The notes: generated from the letters alone by a model not told the origin. A stretch of DNA of 64,000 bases from an uncultured Roseibium sp. (GCF_947496995.1 NZ_CANMFD010000001.1:1112692-1176691), one strand, 5' to 3'; positions 1 to 10,312 are shown, counted from the first letter of the stretch. A program made the numbers and translations.

Positions 1-29
1 GAATTGCAGCTTTCGCGATAATTTCGGCT

Positions 30-473
30 TTATTTTCTCACCTCCGGCATTGAAGCTATCTGCGTTCCTGCCAAGATGGTTTCCAGCGTCTGCGTGTTGA
101 GGCTGTCGATAAACGCCTCCGCGGCCCGCGCCATGGCGCCTTTCAGCGCGCAGCGGGGCAGGAAAGCACAGGTTGTCGGTTCGGGCTTCAGGCAGGCCAC
201 CACGCCGAGGTCCGGTTCCATCAGCCGGACCACATCGCCGATCCGGATGGCGGCCGGCTCTTTTGCCAGCCTTATGCCTCCGCCGCGGCCGCGGGTGGTC
301 TCCAGATAGCCGCCCTTTGCCAGATGGGCGACGATCTTCATGACGTGGGAGTGGGCAAGGCCCAGCCGTTCTGTCAGTCCACCCACCGTTTGCGGATCGT
401 CGGACTGGCCTGCCACCATCAGGATTCTCAAGGCGAAGTCGCTTGCCTGGCTGAGGCGCATGCGGGGACCCAT
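30..473 (-). CDS. nsrR: Rrf2 family transcriptional regulator, NsrR-like
   Basis: MRLSQASDFALRILM start, winged-helix Rrf2 pattern, three-Cys cluster (ACLKPEPTTCAFLPRC); divergent from a hemoglobin gene. Confidence 0.85.
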   Translation of the reverse strand: MGPRMRLSQASDFALRILMVAGQSDDPQTVGGLTERLGLAHSHVMKIVAHLAKGGYLETTRGRGGGIRLAKEPAAIRIGDVVRLMEPDLGVVACLKPEPTTCAFLPRCALKGAMARAAEAFIDSLNTQTLETILAGTQIASMPEVRK

Positions 474-475
474 TA

Positions 476-494
476 AACATTCATATGATATGTT
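476..494. promoter_or_regulatory. Palindrome AACATTCATATGATATGTT, possible NsrR/Rrf2 operator
   Basis: Near-perfect inverted repeat immediately upstream of the Rrf2 start codon. Confidence 0.4.
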
Positions 495-522
495 GATTTT
501 AACGCGACGATGTGAGATTTAA

Positions 523-546
523 AAGATGCATTTAAAATGAATGTTT
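523..546. promoter_or_regulatory. Probable NsrR binding site AAGATGCATTTAAAATGAATGTTT
   Basis: Strong resemblance to the known NsrR consensus (AAGATGCATTT..AAATGCATCTT), adjacent to the hemoglobin RBS. Confidence 0.65.
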
Positions 547-556
547 GGAGGCGATC

Positions 557-1072
557 ATGAATCCGCGCAATTCCGGTCCGAAATCCGATCAGGCTCCCGT
601 CTCCCGGCGGCACCGGGTTGCGGACGACGCGGGAGATCGGCTGCTGCGTTATGAAAGCGTCGACGAGGCCTCCATCCGGGTCATGGTGCAAACGTTTTAC
701 GGCTGTATCCGCGAGCATCCGCGCCTTGGAGAGATCTTCTCGCGCCGCCTGGAAGGCCGGTGGGACGAGCACCTCCTGAAAATGGAGAGCTTCTGGCAAT
801 CCGTTCTTTTGAAGAACGGAGCCTACAAGGGAAAGCCCGTTCCGGCCCATATGAAGCAGAAGGAACTGGTCAGTTCCGACTACGGAGAATGGCTGACAGT
901 GTTCCGCCCGGTCGTGCGGGAGCTTTTTGTCCCGGATCTTGCCGACGAAATCATCATGGTTGCCGAACGTATCGCCCAGAGCCTCTGGCTGGCGACCTTC
1001 GGTTTCGCAGCGGCCACCCCGCCGCCCGAGCTTTCCGTGACAACCAGCGAATGGGGCGGATCAAGCCGGTAA
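557..1072 (+). CDS. Group III truncated hemoglobin-like protein
   Basis: Globin-like pattern (VQTFYGCIREHPRLGEIFSRRLEGRWDEHLLKMESFWQSVLL); GGAG RBS upstream of ATG at 557. Confidence 0.8.
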   Translation: MNPRNSGPKSDQAPVSRRHRVADDAGDRLLRYESVDEASIRVMVQTFYGCIREHPRLGEIFSRRLEGRWDEHLLKMESFWQSVLLKNGAYKGKPVPAHMKQKELVSSDYGEWLTVFRPVVRELFVPDLADEIIMVAERIAQSLWLATFGFAAATPPPELSVTTSEWGGSSR

Positions 1073-1233
1073 CCTGCGTTTTTTGGCGGACGTTTCTGGC
1101 GGTGTCTACTGAACGGTGCCCCTCCCGCTGTGGATCATGGCACTTCTGCTGCACCGAATGACCTGACTAGTCTTGTGATCTTCACGCCTGCCGTTAGTCT
1201 TCAAGGACGAATTGCAAAACGGGGAGTTCAGGC

Positions 1234-1620
1234 GTGAGCGAAGACAAGCCGACCGGCGAACTGACACTGCGGACCATGGCGATGCCATCCGACACCAACG
1301 CCTCCGGCGACATTTTCGGCGGCTGGGTGCTGTCGCAGATGGATCTGGCGGGCGGCATTGCCGCGGGACAAAGAGCCCAGGGGCGCGTGGTCACCATCGC
1401 GGTCGACAAGATGAAATTCATCCGCCCCGTCCAGGTCGGCGACGTTCTGTGTGTCTACGCCGAAGTCATCCGCGTCGGAAACTCGTCCATGGAGATCAAG
1501 CTGGTCTGCTGGGCCCTGCGCCACCGCTACGGTCATCGGGAAAAGGTCACCGAGGCGGTGTTCACCATGGTCGCCGTCGATGACAGCGGCAAGCCGCGCC
1601 CGGTGCCCAAAGAGCTCTGA
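1234..1620 (+). CDS. Acyl-CoA thioesterase, hotdog fold (YciA-like)
   Basis: MPSDTNASGDIFGGWVLSQMDLAGGIAA and KFIRPVQVGDVL motifs; GTG start. Confidence 0.85.
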   Translation: MSEDKPTGELTLRTMAMPSDTNASGDIFGGWVLSQMDLAGGIAAGQRAQGRVVTIAVDKMKFIRPVQVGDVLCVYAEVIRVGNSSMEIKLVCWALRHRYGHREKVTEAVFTMVAVDDSGKPRPVPKEL

Positions 1621-1625
1621 ACGAA

Positions 1626-1922
1626 TTACCGCCGCTGCCGGTGGACGATGTCGGCAACAAGATCCTCGTCCACCGCACAGGTGCAGCCATTGGCCCAGAA
1701 CCGCAGCAGGTCCGTCAGACGCTGGATCCGTTCTTCCGGTGCCAGCGGGGCCTTGCGACGCCGAATTCCGCCAATGAGACGCATGGACCTGATGCGCGCC
1801 AGAACGCAGTCTTCAGCTGCCTGTTCCCAGATTTTCGTATCGGCAGGTTCACAAGGTGAATGGCCGGCGATCAGATCTGCCGCACGTCCGGCAAAAGGCT
1901 GTTGAGACAAAAAATCCTCCAT
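1626..1922 (-). CDS. Hypothetical protein
   Basis: Non-overlapping ORF of 98 aa; no recognised family and weak RBS. Confidence 0.35.
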   Translation of the reverse strand: MEDFLSQQPFAGRAADLIAGHSPCEPADTKIWEQAAEDCVLARIRSMRLIGGIRRRKAPLAPEERIQRLTDLLRFWANGCTCAVDEDLVADIVHRQRR

Positions 1923-2166
1923 CGGTTGCCCGAGGAGGACTGGCGCATGAAAGAAAACCGCTTAGTTGCCGGTCAGCCTCTCTTGAGAGTCAGCCCGGCC
2001 GCATCCCTGTTTGCGGAAACCACCTTGCCCGGTAAGGCAGGTTGGCGAGGGCGCCAGCCCTTCTCTTGATGATGGGGCGCTTATGTCATGACTTCCGGCG
2101 TCTGACAAGGGGGCTCTTGGCAACTGCGGGAAGTCATGGCACTTCTCGTAAGGGAAACCACGGCGT

Positions 2167-2970
2167 ATGGACCGCCGATCTGCAAGCCGGTTTGAAACGA
2201 AAGCAAAGAGACCCGTGTCGGACACCTCACCCTCGTACCGCAGCCACTCTCTCGTGCCGGTCCTGCTCGCCTTTTGCGCCTGTTTTGTCGATGTGGTCTG
2301 CATCATCGGCCTCTTCCACACCTTCACGGCCTTCATTTCCGGAACGCTGGTCGTGCTGTGCGTGGAAGTGTTCCACCAGAGCGAAAATGCGCTCCTCAAG
2401 GTGTTCGTGTTGGTGACATTTCTCGTCTTCACGCTGTTCTGGTATGTCGTGGTGACGCGGCTGATCCGGCGCAAGAAAGTCGCCATCGGCCATCTTTTCG
2501 CGCTCGAAGCCTGCATCGTGGCGGCCTTCATGCTGGTCGCCGGGCTTGGCGATCCGTCCGGGTCCGGGCCGCTTGCGCCGGTCACACTCGTCGCGGTCGG
2601 GCTGTCCACTATCGCCATGACGCTTCAGAATGTGATCATGCTGACCATCTTGAACCACCACGTGCCGACCACCATGATGACGGGAAATTCGCTGAAACTC
2701 GTCTTGGGCCTTGCCGATTATTTCGCCCATCCGGAAAGCCGTACCGGCAGCCGAGAGATTGTCATTCACCAGACGCTGGTCATCTCCGCTTTCGCCGTAG
2801 GCGGTCTGCTGGCCAGTTTCCTGTTCGGGTATTTCGGCTTCTGGGTCCTTGCCATTCCGGTGACGGTGCTGCTTCTGCTCGCCGTCCTGCCGTCTGTTCT
2901 CGAAGGCCTCGACGATGAAGGAAACGCCGATAAGGACGCAGCTGGAGGAATTCCGACCGCCACCGGATAG
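2167..2970 (+). CDS. YoaK/DUF1275 family membrane protein
   Basis: Multi-TM pattern with FISGTLVVL, ALQNV-like TLQNVIM and TGNSLKL motifs. Confidence 0.75.
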   Translation: MDRRSASRFETKAKRPVSDTSPSYRSHSLVPVLLAFCACFVDVVCIIGLFHTFTAFISGTLVVLCVEVFHQSENALLKVFVLVTFLVFTLFWYVVVTRLIRRKKVAIGHLFALEACIVAAFMLVAGLGDPSGSGPLAPVTLVAVGLSTIAMTLQNVIMLTILNHHVPTTMMTGNSLKLVLGLADYFAHPESRTGSREIVIHQTLVISAFAVGGLLASFLFGYFGFWVLAIPVTVLLLLAVLPSVLEGLDDEGNADKDAAGGIPTATG

Positions 2971-3016
2971 CGTCTCCCGGCGCGCCTACGCTGATTAACC
3001 CGGCAGGTTCGAGGTC

Positions 3017-3736
3017 TCACCCCTGTTGCCGGTCCCAGTCGATACGCCCGTCCACCAGGTGAATGCGCCGTTCCATGCGGGCTGCGAGATCCATGTCATG
3101 GGTGACTGCCACCACGGTGGTCTTCTGCGTCTCGACGATTTTCCGCAAGCTGTCGAAGACCTGTTCCGTCGCGACCGAGTCAAGGCTACCGGTCGGTTCG
3201 TCGGCCAGGATCAGGTCGGGCGAATTCGCCAGCGCTCGCGCGACGGCCACCCGCTGGCGCTGGCCGCCGGAGAGCTGGGCCGGACGCCGGTGCAGGAAGT
3301 CCTCCAGCCCGAGATCGGCAAGCAGCGCCGTTGCATGGTCCAGTTGATCCCCGGCGGAAAGCTTGCCGAGCTTCTGCATCGGGATCATCACGTTTTCCAG
3401 AGTGGTGAATTCGGGCAGCAGAAAATGGAACTGGAAGACGAAGCCGAGTTTTTCAAGGCGCATATGCGCCATCTCCGCCGGGGACAGATCGTCCGTCCGC
3501 GCCCCGCCGATGAACACCTGACCCGATGTCGGCCGGTCAAGCAGGCCAAGCAGGTAGAGCAGAGAGGATTTGCCGGACCCGGACGGCCCGGTGATCGCCA
3601 CGAACTCCGACCTGCCGATCCTGAAGCTGACATCTTTCACGAGAGTGACCGGAACCACCGCTGGAAGAATGCGCGTCAGGTCCCTGGCTTCCACAAGCGC
3701 GGACGTTTCTGCAGGAACCTCTGCGGGAAGGCTCAT
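3017..3736 (-). CDS. ABC transporter ATP-binding protein (MacB/LolD type)
   Basis: Walker [10 protein letters not shown], signature [15 protein letters not shown], Walker [10 protein letters not shown]; 4-nt overlap with permease. Confidence 0.92.
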   Translation of the reverse strand: MSLPAEVPAETSALVEARDLTRILPAVVPVTLVKDVSFRIGRSEFVAITGPSGSGKSSLLYLLGLLDRPTSGQVFIGGARTDDLSPAEMAHMRLEKLGFVFQFHFLLPEFTTLENVMIPMQKLGKLSAGDQLDHATALLADLGLEDFLHRRPAQLSGGQRQRVAVARALANSPDLILADEPTGSLDSVATEQVFDSLRKIVETQKTTVVAVTHDMDLAARMERRIHLVDGRIDWDRQQG

Positions 3737-4971
3737 GTCGCCCCCCTTATGATATCAACCGGATTGAGCCGGGCCGCCTTGCGCGCCGGAATATAGCCGG
3801 CGATCCCGGAGGAAAAGAGAGCGAGCAGGCAGGCGATGATGTAATGGGTCCAGGAAAAATAGATTGGCAGATGCGTCATCTCCACGTCCTGGGTAAACTC
3901 GAAGCGGATGGTCGCCATGTAGCTTGAGAGCCCGAAACCGAGCGCGGATCCGGCCACGGCACCCAGAATGCCGATGACGAGCCCTTCAAGGACAAAGATC
4001 TGCTGGATGTCGGATTCGGGAAATCCAAGCGACTTGAGAATGGCGATGTCGCGGGCCTTTTCGTGGACGATCGTCGACACGATGTTGAAGATGCCGAAGC
4101 CGGCGACGACCAGAATGGCGCCGACGACGGTATACATGATGACGTTTCGCACGAAAAACGCCTCCATCAGCCCTTCATTGGCTTCCTCCCAGGAAACCGC
4201 CTTGTAGCCGAGCTGCCGCTCGGCCCGGGCGGCGACCTCGTTGGCCTGGGCGATGGTGTCGAGCCGTATGGCGATGCTGTTGATGACATTGGGCTTTTCC
4301 AGAAGGATCTGCACCGCTTTCAGCGGCGCATAGGCCAGACTTTCGTCGCTTGTCGTGATGCCGGTATGAAACAGCCCGACAATCTTGAACCGTTTCGCCA
4401 CGCCGCTTGCCGAGGTCAGCGTCACGGTATCGCCGACATCCGCCCCCAACCGTTCGGTCGCCTTGTCGCCGATGACAAGCCCGTTCGCCGTGGTTCCCAG
4501 ATCCTCGAAGGAGCCCTCGCGCATGTCTTCCCTGATCTTGGAGACGCTGAGTTCGCGCTTCGGGTCGACACCCATCAGGGTCATACCGATGTCCTGGCCG
4601 CTGTAGCGCAGCACCGCCTGTCCGCTCAGCCTTTGGGCTAGTTTTCCCTGTACCCAGTCCCGCAGCGCCGCCAGCGCCTCCGTCGGGTTGCGGATGCCGC
4701 GCAGGTCTTCTTTCGGCCGCAGCCCGAAATAGGCGACGGCGTCGTAGGCCGTACTGGCCGGCTGTTCGGCGGGTGCGCGCTGTTCGTCGACGATCTCCAC
4801 ATGCGGTATGGCGTCGATCAGGGTTGTGGTGAAATCGCGCTGCGACCCCTCCATGAGGCCGGCCATGGCAACCGAGAAACCGACCCCCAGCGCCACCCCG
4901 AGAACCGAGACCACCGTCTGCCGCATCCGGTTCCTGATATGGGTCGCCGCGATCCGCAACAGCAGCATCAT
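3733..4971 (-). CDS. ABC transporter permease, FtsX/MacB family
   Basis: N-terminal TM, periplasmic domain, C-terminal FtsX block (NIVSTIVHEKARDIAILKSLGF). Confidence 0.9.
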   Translation of the reverse strand: MMLLLRIAATHIRNRMRQTVVSVLGVALGVGFSVAMAGLMEGSQRDFTTTLIDAIPHVEIVDEQRAPAEQPASTAYDAVAYFGLRPKEDLRGIRNPTEALAALRDWVQGKLAQRLSGQAVLRYSGQDIGMTLMGVDPKRELSVSKIREDMREGSFEDLGTTANGLVIGDKATERLGADVGDTVTLTSASGVAKRFKIVGLFHTGITTSDESLAYAPLKAVQILLEKPNVINSIAIRLDTIAQANEVAARAERQLGYKAVSWEEANEGLMEAFFVRNVIMYTVVGAILVVAGFGIFNIVSTIVHEKARDIAILKSLGFPESDIQQIFVLEGLVIGILGAVAGSALGFGLSSYMATIRFEFTQDVEMTHLPIYFSWTHYIIACLLALFSSGIAGYIPARKAARLNPVDIIRGAT

Positions 4972-5996
4972 CGCTCGCCTCCGGCCTCCGGCACGACTTT
5001 CTGGCCCTCGGCCAGGTCGCTCTGGTAAGGGAACGCCACACGGCTGTCCTCCGCGAGGCCGTCAAGCACTTCGATGGCCCGGGTCCCCTTGATGCCGGTC
5101 TTGACCTCAATGAAGGTAACCCGGTTCTCCGCGTCCACCACTTGCACTTTCGAGCCGTTGAAGGCGGCTGGCGGCAACAGGAGGCTGTTGTCATTCTCGC
5201 GCGTGACGATGTTGATTTCTGCGGTCATGCCGATGCGCAGGGGCGTATCGTCCGGCAGATCGAGGTAGACCCTGTAGTTCTTGAGGACGGGATCGCCCTT
5301 GGGTGTGATCCGGCCGACCGTCGCGCTCAGTTCCTCGTCCGGAAAGGCATCGGCGAGGATCAGCGCCTTCTGGCCTTCCGTCACCTTGGGAATGTCTTCT
5401 TCGTTCACCTCGGCGACCAGTTGCAGAGGTTTCGGCTGACCGATCCAGAACAGGATCTCTCCGGGCTCGGCCACTTCCCCGACCGACCCGTCCTGCCTGA
5501 GGACCACACCGTCCATCGGAGCGACGATGCTATAGTCCCGGAGGCGTTCCTTCTGGGCGGCGATGATGGCGTTGATGCGGATCAGTTCGCTCTGCGCCCT
5601 GTCATAGATCTGCTGGCTGACCACCCGCCGTTCCAGAAGCTGAAGGGCGCGGTCGCGCTCGGAGCGGGCCAGGTCCTGCCGGGCTTCCAGCTCGGCAAGC
5701 GTCGCCCGGGCGTCGCCGCTGTCGAGTTCCGCCAGCCCGTCGCCCTTGGTCACCTTCATGCCCTCGCAGCCACACAGCGAGATGATCCGCTCCCGGACGA
5801 TGCTGGTGACCTTCGCCCAGCGGACCGGCTCGACAACGGCGGTTGCATAAACGACTTCTGCGGCTCGTCCCCTGTAGGGATGAACCACATTCACCTCCGG
5901 CGGGCGCAGCGACCACCAGTAGCCGCCGGCAATCACCGCAGCGAGGGCGCAGAGCAGAAGCAGATAACGTATCAATCGCATGTAGCACCTGTGCAA
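4968..5996 (-). CDS. Efflux periplasmic adaptor subunit (HlyD/MacA-like)
   Basis: N-terminal TM, coiled-coil hairpin, lipoyl motif (IVAPMDGVVLRQDGSVGEV); operon with ABC genes. Confidence 0.88.
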   Translation of the reverse strand: MHRCYMRLIRYLLLLCALAAVIAGGYWWSLRPPEVNVVHPYRGRAAEVVYATAVVEPVRWAKVTSIVRERIISLCGCEGMKVTKGDGLAELDSGDARATLAELEARQDLARSERDRALQLLERRVVSQQIYDRAQSELIRINAIIAAQKERLRDYSIVAPMDGVVLRQDGSVGEVAEPGEILFWIGQPKPLQLVAEVNEEDIPKVTEGQKALILADAFPDEELSATVGRITPKGDPVLKNYRVYLDLPDDTPLRIGMTAEINIVTRENDNSLLLPPAAFNGSKVQVVDAENRVTFIEVKTGIKGTRAIEVLDGLAEDSRVAFPYQSDLAEGQKVVPEAGGER

Positions 5997-6146
5997 GATT
6001 CGGGCACAGACTACCGCGTCCGGGCCGCAATTCCATGTCCTGTGTCAAAACACGGGGAGTGCGGTCAGGAGAGCTTGCGACGAAGCAGGAGGTTCAGCGG
6101 ATGGCACCGGCTGTCCGGCGAGGACAGGGGCTCTGTCCGGATCTGA

Positions 6147-6359
6147 TCAGTAATGCGGCGGCTTTTCGCTCTGGTGGCCAGGCAGGACGTTCTCCATGAG
6201 TTCTTCCACCTGATCGGTCATGTTGCCCAACAGCCGCGTCAGCCTGTCGATCTTCTTGTCTTGTTCGACGATGACGGTGTTGAGTTCGTCGATCGTGTGC
6301 GTCGCGTGGGCAAGCATGATTTCAAGCTTTTCGAGCCTCTGTTCATGGTCATCCGCCAT
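6147..6359 (-). CDS. slyX: SlyX family protein
   Basis: MADDHEQRLEKLEIMLAHATHTIDELNTVIVEQDKKIDRLTRLL, ends PPHY. Confidence 0.8.
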   Translation of the reverse strand: MADDHEQRLEKLEIMLAHATHTIDELNTVIVEQDKKIDRLTRLLGNMTDQVEELMENVLPGHQSEKPPHY

Positions 6360-6616
6360 GGGCACCTCCTGATGGTTGGGTCGCGGAACACGATTGGATC
6401 GATCTGCTTTTCCGCCTCCGGCTGAAAGGGGGCCGTTTCGGGAAGACAAATCACCGGCGACCTTATAAGGCGTCGGCAGCGACGCAACAATTTCAATCGA
6501 CGGATTTTGCCGATAGTTTGAAACAGCGTCCGGGACGCCCTGTCCGGTGAGCTGGATCGTGGCGCGTGCCGCCGGAAAAAACGGCTGACTTAACAAACCG
6601 TCGATTGAGGAACTTC

Positions 6617-7321
6617 ATGTCCGACTTGTCCGAATTTCAGATCACACGCAAATGGCCGCCACGGCATCCGGACCGGATTCAGCTCTATTCCCTGCCGACG
6701 CCGAACGGCATCAAGGTGTCGGCGATGCTGGAGGAGACCGGTCTTGCCTATGAGGCGCACAAGGTGGATTTTGCCAGCAATGACCAGACGAGTCCGGAAT
6801 TCCTGTCGCTCAACCCCAACAACAAGATCCCGGCGATGATCGATCCCAACGGCCCGGACGGCAAGCCGCTGCCGCTGTGGGAGTCCGGCGCCATGCTGAT
6901 TTATCTGGGTGAGAAATCCGGCAAGCTGCTGCCGGCGGACCCGGCCCTGAGGGCCGAGACGATGCAGTGGCTGATGTGGCAGATGGGCGGCCTTGGCCCG
7001 ATGGCCGGTCAGCTTGGCTTCTTTCACAAGTTCGCCGGCCGCGACTATGAAGACCGCCGCCCCTTCGAGCGTTACCGCGACGAGGTCAAGCGCCTGCTCG
7101 GGGTTCTGGACAGGCACCTGAACACCCGCGACTTCATCGTCGGCTCCGACTACACCATCGCCGATATCGCCGCCTGGCCCTGGATCCGCAACCTCGGCGG
7201 TTTCTACGAGGCGGGAGAAGTCCTCGGCCTCGCCGATTTCAAGAACGTGATGCGCTGGCTGGACACATGCATGCGCCGCCCGGCGAGCGAGAGAGCGGTG
7301 AATATTCCTGCAAGAGACTGA
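6617..7321 (+). CDS. Glutathione S-transferase family protein (YfcG/nu-class-like)
   Basis: TPNGIKVSAMLEETGLAYEAHKVDF..LNPNNKIPAMIDPNG; C-terminal GST domain IADIAAWPWIR. Confidence 0.88.
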   Translation: MSDLSEFQITRKWPPRHPDRIQLYSLPTPNGIKVSAMLEETGLAYEAHKVDFASNDQTSPEFLSLNPNNKIPAMIDPNGPDGKPLPLWESGAMLIYLGEKSGKLLPADPALRAETMQWLMWQMGGLGPMAGQLGFFHKFAGRDYEDRRPFERYRDEVKRLLGVLDRHLNTRDFIVGSDYTIADIAAWPWIRNLGGFYEAGEVLGLADFKNVMRWLDTCMRRPASERAVNIPARD

Positions 7322-7496
7322 TGCGGCGGGAGCAGTGGCGCCGGTCGCAAGGCCTCATCGCGCGCATTGACCGGTGAGCCATATCGCTCTGCAACGCGCT
7401 CTTCTCGCAACGTTCTTCAGATGCGGTCCGGTCAACGACGTCTGCTGCAAACTCGGACAGTCCGGGGCCTTGCAGGGGAGGGGTACCAACCGTACC

Positions 7497-8402
7497 TCAA
7501 CCCGGGGGCGTCTTCTGTCCGAGCCCTTCCGGTCCGGTCAGGAAATCGAGAAAGCTGCGTACCTTGGCAGGCAGATAACTGCGGTCGGGGTAGATTGCCG
7601 AAATCGGAACTCTTGGCCAGATTTCGTCCGGCAGCACGGTTTCCAGCCGGCCTGTGGCCAGATCGTCCTTGGCAAGCCAATAAGGCAGGAAGGTAAAGCC
7701 CATGCCTTCGCGTACACCGATCTGGATCAGGGTTTCGTTTTCGCTTTGCATCACCAGCTTGTAGCGAATGTCCGGCAAATCGGCGTACTCCCGTAACCGG
7801 AGGCGGTCACCGATAACCATCGGCGAATATATGAGGAACGGTGCGCCGGACAGATCGTCAAAGGTAGTCGGCCGGCCGAACCGGTCGAGGAAACCGGGAG
7901 AGGCCACCAGCGGAAAGTCCACATAGGCGAGTTTGCGTGCGATCAGGCCGTCGTCCAGTGTCGGGGCCGCGCGCAAGGCCAGATCGATCCCTTCCTCGAC
8001 CATATTGACTTTCTTGCTGTTCAAATCGAAATCCAGAACCACTTCGGGGTTCTCTGCATGGTAAGCTGCCATGATGCGTCCGAACATCGGGTTCGCCATC
8101 CAGACAGGCATGCTGATCTTCAGCGTTCCCTTTGCCGCCAGCGTTGTTTCCGACAGTTGGGCCTCGGTCTCGGCCAATCCTTCCAGCAAGGGGCGCACGC
8201 TCGCAAGGTAGAGCACTCCCGCCTCCGTCAGGCTGACATTGCGGTTGTTGCGGTTCAGCAGCCGGGCACCGACCCGCGTTTCCAGATGCTGAACGTGTTT
8301 GGTCGTCATCGCGGGCGAGAGTTTCAAACGTTCCGCGACAAAGGCGAAACTCCTGTGCTCGGCAACTTCAGCAAATACCCGCAGGCTGAGAAGGGTGTCC
8401 AT
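7497..8402 (-). CDS. LysR family transcriptional regulator
   Basis: N-terminal HTH (LRVFAEVAEHRSFAFVAERLKLSPAMTTKHVQHLE) plus substrate-binding domain. Confidence 0.9.
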   Translation of the reverse strand: MDTLLSLRVFAEVAEHRSFAFVAERLKLSPAMTTKHVQHLETRVGARLLNRNNRNVSLTEAGVLYLASVRPLLEGLAETEAQLSETTLAAKGTLKISMPVWMANPMFGRIMAAYHAENPEVVLDFDLNSKKVNMVEEGIDLALRAAPTLDDGLIARKLAYVDFPLVASPGFLDRFGRPTTFDDLSGAPFLIYSPMVIGDRLRLREYADLPDIRYKLVMQSENETLIQIGVREGMGFTFLPYWLAKDDLATGRLETVLPDEIWPRVPISAIYPDRSYLPAKVRSFLDFLTGPEGLGQKTPPG

Positions 8403-8529
8403 TCAATTTACTCTAAAGAAATACAGCATCAAATTTACCGCAGATGATCTCCTTTCAGGAAACTAATAAGGTCCGCCTCAGATAGCAACTGCTCCGCCTT
8501 GGTGGCGAGCATCCTGAAGGAATGGACCT

Positions 8530-8961
8530 ATGACACTTGCAAACGAAACATCGACAACGCCTTCCAGCACCAAATGGAATATCGGCCTTTGGGTCGCAGC
8601 GGTGGTGCTGAGCCTGCTCTACGCCATGTCCGTTTATATGAAGCTTTTCTTGTCGCACACGGAGATGGTCGAGATGGGGATCGCCTGGGCTGAAAATGCG
8701 CCGCTTGGCTTCGTGCGCTTTATCGGCGCAATGGAACTGCTCGGCATCATCGGCCTTATCCTGCCTGCCGCGACCCGCATCATGCCGAAGCTGACGATTT
8801 ACGCTGCCGTAGGGCTGGCGGCCATTCAGGTGCTGGCCATTCCGTTCCACATGTATCGTGGTGAATTCATGGCACTGCCGTTCAACCTGATCTACCTCGG
8901 CCTGGCCGTGCTGATCATCTGGGGCCGCAGCCGCAAAGCTGTGATCGTTCCCCGCGCCTGA
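8530..8961 (+). CDS. DoxX family membrane protein
   Basis: Four-TM small protein, GFVRFIGAMELLGIIGLILP motif; divergent from LysR. Confidence 0.85.
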   Translation: MTLANETSTTPSSTKWNIGLWVAAVVLSLLYAMSVYMKLFLSHTEMVEMGIAWAENAPLGFVRFIGAMELLGIIGLILPAATRIMPKLTIYAAVGLAAIQVLAIPFHMYRGEFMALPFNLIYLGLAVLIIWGRSRKAVIVPRA

Positions 8962-9018
8962 AAAACAGCAGAACCGCGGTCCGGGGCCTTCCCCGGGCGC
9001 GGCCGGAAGGATGACGCC

Positions 9019-9936
9019 ATGAATACCGATGCTTTAGGCACCATCCGGGAGACCGGAGAGGGCAATCAGCACGAAGGCCTGTCCTGGGACGTCGCTGAGC
9101 TTCAGGTTACTGACCTTGCCCGCGCCGTGGATTTCTGGACACGGGTGTTGGGATTAGGAATTCGCCAACAGGACGGCAGTACGGCCGAACTCGGAACCCG
9201 GAAAAAGACCCTCATCGTGTTGCTTGCCGGTGCATTGAGGCCGGTGCGCCGGGAGCATTTGGGCTTGTACCACGTTGCTATCGGGGTGCCCGACCAGGCA
9301 GAGTTCTCACGTATTCTGGCTCGGCTTATCAAGACGGGCGTGCCCGTCTCGCCGACGGATCATCTCCTCTCCAAATCCATCTATCTGAGCGATCCCGACG
9401 GATTGGGGATCGAGATCGTTTATGAGACGCCCGAGCGTTTCGGCCGCTTCGGGGACCTGTCCAGGGGTCTCGCCATGTACGATATCGATGGAAACCCGCA
9501 TAGCGGCCGCGAGCCCCTGGACGTGCAAGCGGAATTGCGACATGCGCGCGGGGCCGATCTGGGTGCGCCCCTGTCGGACGAGGCCAGTCTCGCACATCTG
9601 CATCTCCAGATTCCGGCTCTCGACAGCGCCACGCAATGGTTTGAAGGCATAGGTTTCAGCCGTAGTCTCATGATCCCCGGGTTTGGCTTTGCAGATATGA
9701 ATTTTGGCGGCAGGTCTCTCCATCGCCTTGGACTGAACATCTGGGCCGGGCAAAACCTCTCGCCCGCTCCCCCCTTCATGGCGCGGCTGACCGGCTACAC
9801 GTTGCATGTGCACGATCCAGCGATCATGGCGAAGGCCAGGGGCTTGTTGAAAACATCCGGAACGAAGCTGACCGGCTTTGATCCCAGCGGGACTGAAATG
9901 TCGCTCATTCCCGCTTACCAGGTCACGAACTTGTAA
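9019..9936 (+). CDS. VOC family protein (glyoxalase/catechol-2,3-dioxygenase-like, CatE type)
   Basis: Tandem VOC modules (LQVTDLARAVDFWTRVLGL; YLSDPDGLGIEIVYETP). Confidence 0.85.
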   Translation: MNTDALGTIRETGEGNQHEGLSWDVAELQVTDLARAVDFWTRVLGLGIRQQDGSTAELGTRKKTLIVLLAGALRPVRREHLGLYHVAIGVPDQAEFSRILARLIKTGVPVSPTDHLLSKSIYLSDPDGLGIEIVYETPERFGRFGDLSRGLAMYDIDGNPHSGREPLDVQAELRHARGADLGAPLSDEASLAHLHLQIPALDSATQWFEGIGFSRSLMIPGFGFADMNFGGRSLHRLGLNIWAGQNLSPAPPFMARLTGYTLHVHDPAIMAKARGLLKTSGTKLTGFDPSGTEMSLIPAYQVTNL

Positions 9937-10261
9937 ATGGGTGTGAATGGACGTGGAAATGGCGAAACCTTCCTAGGGAAGCGTGAGCTGGGCAGCTCTA
10001 TGGAGCGATCTCGGACCGCTGACAAACTTTTCAGTGTGTCTTTCCGGACAAGTCCAGCGTCGCTGCACGCTGATCCGGAAACCAGCACGTCAGCGCGAGC
10101 GCAAGCGTGCACTCAACCAGTCAAGCCTCTGAAATCACGAAACAAGACGCGCCCATGGCGAGATACATGTCTGGATCCTGGATCTGGCCCATGCAGCTAT
10201 CGCCGTAGACCCCTTGGGGGTAACCGCAGGGGGCAGCGGTTTGAAGGCGGTACGGAGACTA

Positions 10262-10312
10262 CCGCTTCCGCAAGACTTTTGAGCTTGAGGCTTCCTGGAA
10301 GCCCATGCTGCT
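10262..10312 (-). repeat. Degenerate duplicate of the groEL 3' end
   Basis: ttccgcaagacttttgagcttgaggcttcctggaagcccatgctgc vs ttccgtaagacttttgagcgtgaggcttcttagaagcccatgccgc at groEL end (41/46 identical by hand alignment). Confidence 0.75.

Noticed and set aside
3017-5996. ABC-permease-adaptor operon as a novel export system
   Set aside because: Standard MacAB-like arrangement; nothing unusual in motifs or order
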